Part shown: positions 24,586 through 27,861 of the stretch, piece by piece | Layout of the letters: each line of letters begins with the position of its first letter | Position numbering within the stretch: the stretch's first letter is position 1 | NCBI GenBank assembly: GCA_964529005.1 | Contig: CAZGUH010000046.1 | Coordinates: forward strand, 1 to 27,861 | DNA from: CAZGUH01 sp964529005 | Lineage (GTDB): Bacteria; Actinomycetota; Acidimicrobiia; Acidimicrobiales; Ilumatobacteraceae | DNA length: 27,861 nucleotides | Reading direction: 5' to 3' | Notes under the pieces: generated by a model | Seen by the model: the letters and a program-made list of their open reading frames with translations, nothing else | Database searches by the model: none | Told to the model about the DNA's origin: nothing | Position numbers and translations under genes: made by a program

Positions 24586-25572
24586 CTAGACGTACGGGAG
24601 GACTTCTTCGACCAGCCGCTCGAACTGGCGCGTCTGATCCATCGCCGTCATCCGAAGCGTGATCGTCTTCGCCCCGGCGTCCTTCAAGGATGCGAGCTGC
24701 TCGATGCACGCCTGCGGCGGTCCCCATGCCGTCCACGACCGGATCGCCGTCTCGTCGAAGACCGGCCCGTAGTGGAGGTTGAGGAGGCGTTCGGTCTCGG
24801 TGAACGCGGTGGCGGCGTCCTCGTTGATGTTGATGTTGTGGATGGTCATCGTCGGGAACGTGTCCGGATCCTTGCCTTCCTGGAGGAGAAGGTCGGAGAG
24901 CTCGCGCCAGAGGAGATCGAAGGCGTTCGGCACGAGCTGGACGGTCATCCATCCGTCCGCGACCCGGGCGACACGGCGGAGGGGAGCGCGGATCGCCTCA
25001 GGGCGCTGTCGACGGGGTGGCGGGTTCGAGGCGATCCAGATCGGGCACGGGTCCTGCACGGGAACGGGAGCCAGGGTGACGTCGGAGAACGACGTCCACC
25101 GCCCGGCGTACGACGTTGGCTTCCCGGTCCACAGCGCGCGGCAGATGTCGATGTTCTCGGCCATCCGGCCCGCTCGTTGACCGTCGCTCACACCCCACGG
25201 GCGGCCTTCCTCCTCGCTCGCGCCTGCTTGCTTCACGATGCCGGTACACGCGGCGAGGATCATCCGGCCGGCCGACACGACGTCGAGCGTCGCCCACTGG
25301 AACGCGAAGACGAGCGGATCGCGGACCGGGAACGTCGCCATGCAGCCGACACCCAGCTTGACCCGCTTGGTGACCGCGGCGAGCGCGCCGAGGAGCGCGA
25401 TCGAGTCCGGTCGAGGCTTCGAGAAGAGGCTGTCGCCGACCCACACCGAGTCGAACAACGGGTTCGCGTCGGCTCGGCGCGCGAGATCGGTGAGACCGCC
25501 GATGTCGGTGAGGCCCAGAAGCACGCCCCGCTGCGGCAACGCCAGGCCGAAGGACACGCGGGACCCGGTCAT
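24586..25572 (-). CDS. LLM-class flavin-dependent oxidoreductase, second copy
   Basis: 328 residues from ATG 25572, overlapping the upstream gene as ATGA. Luciferase-like barrel: FDSVWVGDSLFSKPRPDSIALLGALAAVTKRVKLG, FPVRDPLVFAFQWATLDVVSAGRMILAACTG, PIWIASNPPP and RVADGWMTVQLVPNAF. The GDS...PRPDS pattern is that of F420- or FMN-dependent members (family-level knowledge), and cofactor cannot be decided. At 328 residues it is shorter than the copy at 3898-5163. It lies after an HpcH/HpaI-type lyase and before an amidohydrolase, consistent with an oxidation between two hydrolytic steps. Confidence 0.92.
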   Translation of the reverse strand: MTGSRVSFGLALPQRGVLLGLTDIGGLTDLARRADANPLFDSVWVGDSLFSKPRPDSIALLGALAAVTKRVKLGVGCMATFPVRDPLVFAFQWATLDVVSAGRMILAACTGIVKQAGASEEEGRPWGVSDGQRAGRMAENIDICRALWTGKPTSYAGRWTSFSDVTLAPVPVQDPCPIWIASNPPPRRQRPEAIRAPLRRVARVADGWMTVQLVPNAFDLLWRELSDLLLQEGKDPDTFPTMTIHNININEDAATAFTETERLLNLHYGPVFDETAIRSWTAWGPPQACIEQLASLKDAGAKTITLRMTAMDQTRQFERLVEEVLPYV

Positions 25573-26462
25573 GCGCTGCGCTGCGGGAGGGAGCGCACAT
25601 ACTCCAGTTGCACGGCGGCGTACCGCGCAGGGGAGGGGTCGATCGCGCGGCCCATGGCCGCGGCCCGCTCCTCGGCATCGACCATCTCCTGCCACATCGC
25701 GATCTCCTCCGCCGATGGGGTGAAGACGTCGTTGACGGCGGCGATGCTGGCCTCCTCGGTCGGGCAGTGCATGCCGAGCAGCCCGAGATCGCGTTGCAGC
25801 GTCGCCCAGGTCCGCAGGTCGTCGATGTGCTGATCGAAGCTGTCGGCGACGCGGTGGTAGCCCCCTCCGATCGGGTGCGGCACCTGGGCCGCGCGGGCAG
25901 CCATCAGGACGCGCGACCGCATGTAGAGGGTCTCGCTGCCGCCGGGTGTCCAGCGATAGCCGATCGAGCGAGCGGGGTCGCCTCCCTTGGACGTGCACCA
26001 TCCCATGTGCGCGATCCGGTCGGATTCCTTCGCGATCTGGTACACGTCGGCGATCCCGCTGGCGCTCTCGATCAACGGAAACAGCTTGGTGTGGCCGACC
26101 TCGATGTCCCGCTCGCGTTCGAGCTGCGCGAGGACGTCCGTCACGGCGGTGATGTCTCCCAACTCCGTCTTCGGGATCAGCACGCCGTAGAGAGCAGGGC
26201 TGAGGATCGCGTCGAGGTCCTTCAGCATCTCCTCCCGGTTCCTGATCGCGTGCACGCGCGTCAGCACGGTGCGGCCCTCGGATCCGAGGCTGTCGATCAG
26301 CGCGCGCTGGCGTCGACGGGCGTCGATGAGTTGGCTCGGATGGACGTACTCCTCGAGGTCTCCCCAGACCGCGTCGGCGCCCCACGCGAACGCCTGGCGC
26401 GCGGCGTCCTCGTCGCCGGCTTCGACGATGACGAGAGATCGGATCGGCCGCGCGCCCCTCAC
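25569..26462 (-). CDS. HpcH/HpaI aldolase/citrate-lyase-beta family protein
   Basis: 297 residues from GTG 26462, overlapping the preceding stop as GTGA. TIM-barrel lyase of the citrate lyase beta/malyl-CoA lyase group: WGADAVWGDLEEYVHPSQ (the place of the usual DLEDxV), TRVHAIRN with the conserved Arg, VLIPKTEL, KLFPLIESASGI with the metal-binding Glu, and SKGGDPARSIGYRW. Relatives cleave or form C-C bonds of malyl-CoA-like or hydroxyacyl-CoA esters with Mg2+. DLEEY instead of DLEDA/S is a small departure from the common pattern. Its position between an amidohydrolase and an LLM oxidoreductase suggests cleavage of a CoA ester late in the pathway (inference). Confidence 0.87.
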   Translation of the reverse strand: MRGARPIRSLVIVEAGDEDAARQAFAWGADAVWGDLEEYVHPSQLIDARRRQRALIDSLGSEGRTVLTRVHAIRNREEMLKDLDAILSPALYGVLIPKTELGDITAVTDVLAQLERERDIEVGHTKLFPLIESASGIADVYQIAKESDRIAHMGWCTSKGGDPARSIGYRWTPGGSETLYMRSRVLMAARAAQVPHPIGGGYHRVADSFDQHIDDLRTWATLQRDLGLLGMHCPTEEASIAAVNDVFTPSAEEIAMWQEMVDAEERAAAMGRAIDPSPARYAAVQLEYVRSLPQRSA

Positions 26463-27715
26463 GATCGTTCACCCGTCCCGCCGGCGGTGCCGGCGCGGGT
26501 GTTCGCACCGCCGAGGCGGCCGACATCGAGGCCGTAGACGTCACACGCGTTCTGGTAGAGCGCCTTGGCGCGGACCGTCGGGTCGATCCCCGCGTAGGCC
26601 TCCGTGGCGTACTCGGCAGGCGTGAGCGTGGTCGGTGCTGCCGGCCCGGGCGCGATCCCGCCGCCATGGGGGAAGTCGGTCGAGAACATGAAGTTGTCGG
26701 GGTACAGGTCGAGGCTGTGAAGCGTCGTGCGCTCGAACCAGTACGTCGCGAAGCACTGGCGGCGGAAGTACTCGCTCGGCAGCAGCGGGAGCTGCGACGT
26801 GTTGCCGTAGATCTTCCAGTTCCAATCGAGCGCTTCGAGGTAGAACGGGATGTGACCGAGCCCGGCTTCCACGCTGACGAGCTTCAAGCGTGGGAATCGG
26901 TCGCAGAGCCCGCTCGTCAGAAGGATGCCGAGCACGTCGTCGTTGGCGAGCAGCCCGCTCGGCGAGATCCGGGCGAGCGCTCGCCGTTCCTCGTCGGTGG
27001 ATCTGCGACGGCGCTCGCCCCGGGGACCGTCCTCACGCAGCTCGTCGCCGAAGGCGCCGAAGCCGATGTGGTAGTTGATCGGGATCTCCATGTGCTCGGC
27101 CGCGGCATAGATCGGGTCCCAGTGCGGGTCGACGAACGAGGGCAGCCCGATCTTCTCGAACTTGTTGGCCGCGAGGACCCCGCGGAAGCCGATGCCGGCG
27201 CAGCGCTCCATCTCGCGGACGGACTTGTCGATGTCCCAATACGGCAGCATCGCCATGGGCACGAGACGTGCGTGATCGATGGACGACCACTCCCAGATGT
27301 AGTCGTTCCACGCGCGGACGACGAGGTCGGACAGTTCGCTGCCGAGGCGAATGATGGCGTCGGAAGCGAACCCCACCAGGTTCGGATAGAGGATCGCGGC
27401 ATCGATCCCGTACTCGTCCATGCGCTCGAGGCGCTTCGCAGCGTCGAAGACCGCGGGGTCCGCGTCCTCGTACTCCATCGGCGTCGACGGCTGATGTTCG
27501 GGCCACCCGACCTGACTCGTCGCCGCTCCTGTCACTGCCCAGTACCACACGTCACCGATCCGCCAGTGGTGATGCCCCGTCTTCGGATGGACGTCGACGC
27601 GGGGAACCATCTCGACGAACTTCTTCGGCACCCGAGCGGTCCACACGTCCGCCTGCTCTGTCACGTGTGCGTCCGCGTCGATCAGCGGCATCGCATTCAT
27701 CGCGGCAATCGCCAT
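26459..27715 (-). CDS. Family-2 amidohydrolase, fifth copy
   Basis: 418 residues. ATG 27715 follows GGGGGG (27728-27723) with 7-nt spacing; the ATG at 27745 adds ten residues and lacks a better site. Metal motif PLIDADAHVTEQADVW (Asp15, His17), RIGDVWYWAV, INYHIGF, VSVEAGLGHIPF and STDFPHGGG. It is a close paralog of the protein at 1101-2327, sharing HWRIG, EYEDxDP, SEYFRRQCFAT and PSFVxPxWDPIYA, and differing mainly in a basic insert GERRRRSTDEERRA near the middle and a Gly/Thr-rich C-terminal tail. It is first in the minus-strand operon and transcribed from a region carrying the shared 19-bp motif. Confidence 0.92.
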   Translation of the reverse strand: MAIAAMNAMPLIDADAHVTEQADVWTARVPKKFVEMVPRVDVHPKTGHHHWRIGDVWYWAVTGAATSQVGWPEHQPSTPMEYEDADPAVFDAAKRLERMDEYGIDAAILYPNLVGFASDAIIRLGSELSDLVVRAWNDYIWEWSSIDHARLVPMAMLPYWDIDKSVREMERCAGIGFRGVLAANKFEKIGLPSFVDPHWDPIYAAAEHMEIPINYHIGFGAFGDELREDGPRGERRRRSTDEERRALARISPSGLLANDDVLGILLTSGLCDRFPRLKLVSVEAGLGHIPFYLEALDWNWKIYGNTSQLPLLPSEYFRRQCFATYWFERTTLHSLDLYPDNFMFSTDFPHGGGIAPGPAAPTTLTPAEYATEAYAGIDPTVRAKALYQNACDVYGLDVGRLGGANTRAGTAGGTGERS

Positions 27716-27781
27716 CCCGAGTCCCCCCTGCGTCACATGCCCCATGTCGGCCAGGTGGCCTGCCTCTTCCTACACAGGAAA

Positions 27782-27800
27782 GGACCATATTGTCAAGTCC
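27782..27800 (-). promoter_or_regulatory. Shared promoter/operator element, copy 3 (minus-strand operon)
   Basis: On the minus strand GGACTTGACAATATGGTCC, differing from copy 1 at three of 19 positions. It lies 67 nt upstream of ATG 27715. On the plus strand it adjoins TCCTGTCTAATAT (27798-27810), which resembles the downstream half (CCTGTCGTATAAT) of copy 2. The region may therefore act in both directions. Confidence 0.5.
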
Positions 27801-27831
27801 TGTCTAATATGAGGGAGTTCTCAGGACCCTG

Positions 27832-27861
27832 ATGGACACCGCCCTGGCTCGGCTGTGTGCG
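27832..27861 (+). CDS. Possible start of a divergent gene, cut by window edge
   Basis: ATG 27832 opens a frame MDTALARLCA that runs to the window end. AGGA (27823-27826) is about 5 nt upstream and TAATAT (27805-27810) could be its -10. Ten codons are too few to name a product. Support is only the position beside the bidirectional element. Confidence 0.3.
   Translation, partial: MDTALARLCA

Noticed and set aside
1..27861. Mobile elements, tRNA, rRNA, CRISPR, attachment sites
   Set aside because: No transposase or integrase motifs, no cloverleaf-like or rRNA-like sequence and no regularly spaced repeats were seen on either strand.

Overview
The window is GC-rich (my impression is the high 60s percent), nearly gap-free DNA. 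It has strong Shine-Dalgarno sites, frequent GTG starts, 1-8 nt gene overlaps and some apparently leaderless genes. Together with a lipoprotein carrying an acidic and Ser/Thr/Ala/Pro-rich linker, this points to an Actinomycetota genome, possibly an Acidimicrobiia-like lineage (inference). I see no rRNA, tRNA, CRISPR array, insertion sequence or phage gene. The window reads as one large accessory catabolic island. No stretch over 300 nt lacks a gene; the longest gap (15073-15343) holds a promoter-like element and a possible small leader ORF.

Layout. (1) 1-2327: a 5'-truncated CaiB/BaiF CoA-transferase and a family-2 amidohydrolase. (2) 2335-2892, minus: a MarR regulator whose own promoter carries two direct repeats of AACTTGACA. 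(3) 3094-6842: alpha/beta hydrolase, luciferase-like (LLM) flavin oxidoreductase, a decayed second alpha/beta hydrolase that has lost its nucleophile region, and a ketopantoate-reductase-like protein. (4) 6875-15072: SDR dehydrogenase with its own promoter, peroxiredoxin, a cupin-crotonase-cupin sandwich, a D-aminoacylase-type amidohydrolase, a second family-2 amidohydrolase, and an amidase resembling nitrile-pathway amidases. (5) 15344-19474: an ABC importer (fused two-domain permease, ATPase, lipoprotein). (6) 19615-23344: acyl-CoA/AMP ligase, second CaiB/BaiF transferase, third family-2 amidohydrolase. (7) 27715-23372, minus: amidohydrolase, HpcH/HpaI-type lyase, second LLM oxidoreductase, amidohydrolase. 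(8) A possible divergent gene start at 27832.

How the parts may work together (inference): the ABC system imports an organic solute. Amidase and D-aminoacylase-type enzymes cleave amide bonds. The ligase and CaiB transferases make CoA thioesters. Crotonase, SDR, LLM oxygenases and the HpcH/HpaI enzyme oxidise and cleave them, and the five family-2 amidohydrolases act as hydrolases or decarboxylases. The substrate cannot be read from the sequence.

The most notable signal is regulatory. A 19-bp motif (GTACTTGACATTATGKNCC-like) recurs upstream of the hydrolase operon (2981), the ABC operon (15121) and the minus-strand operon (27800), and its core recurs at the marR promoter. This suggests that the MarR protein controls the whole island.
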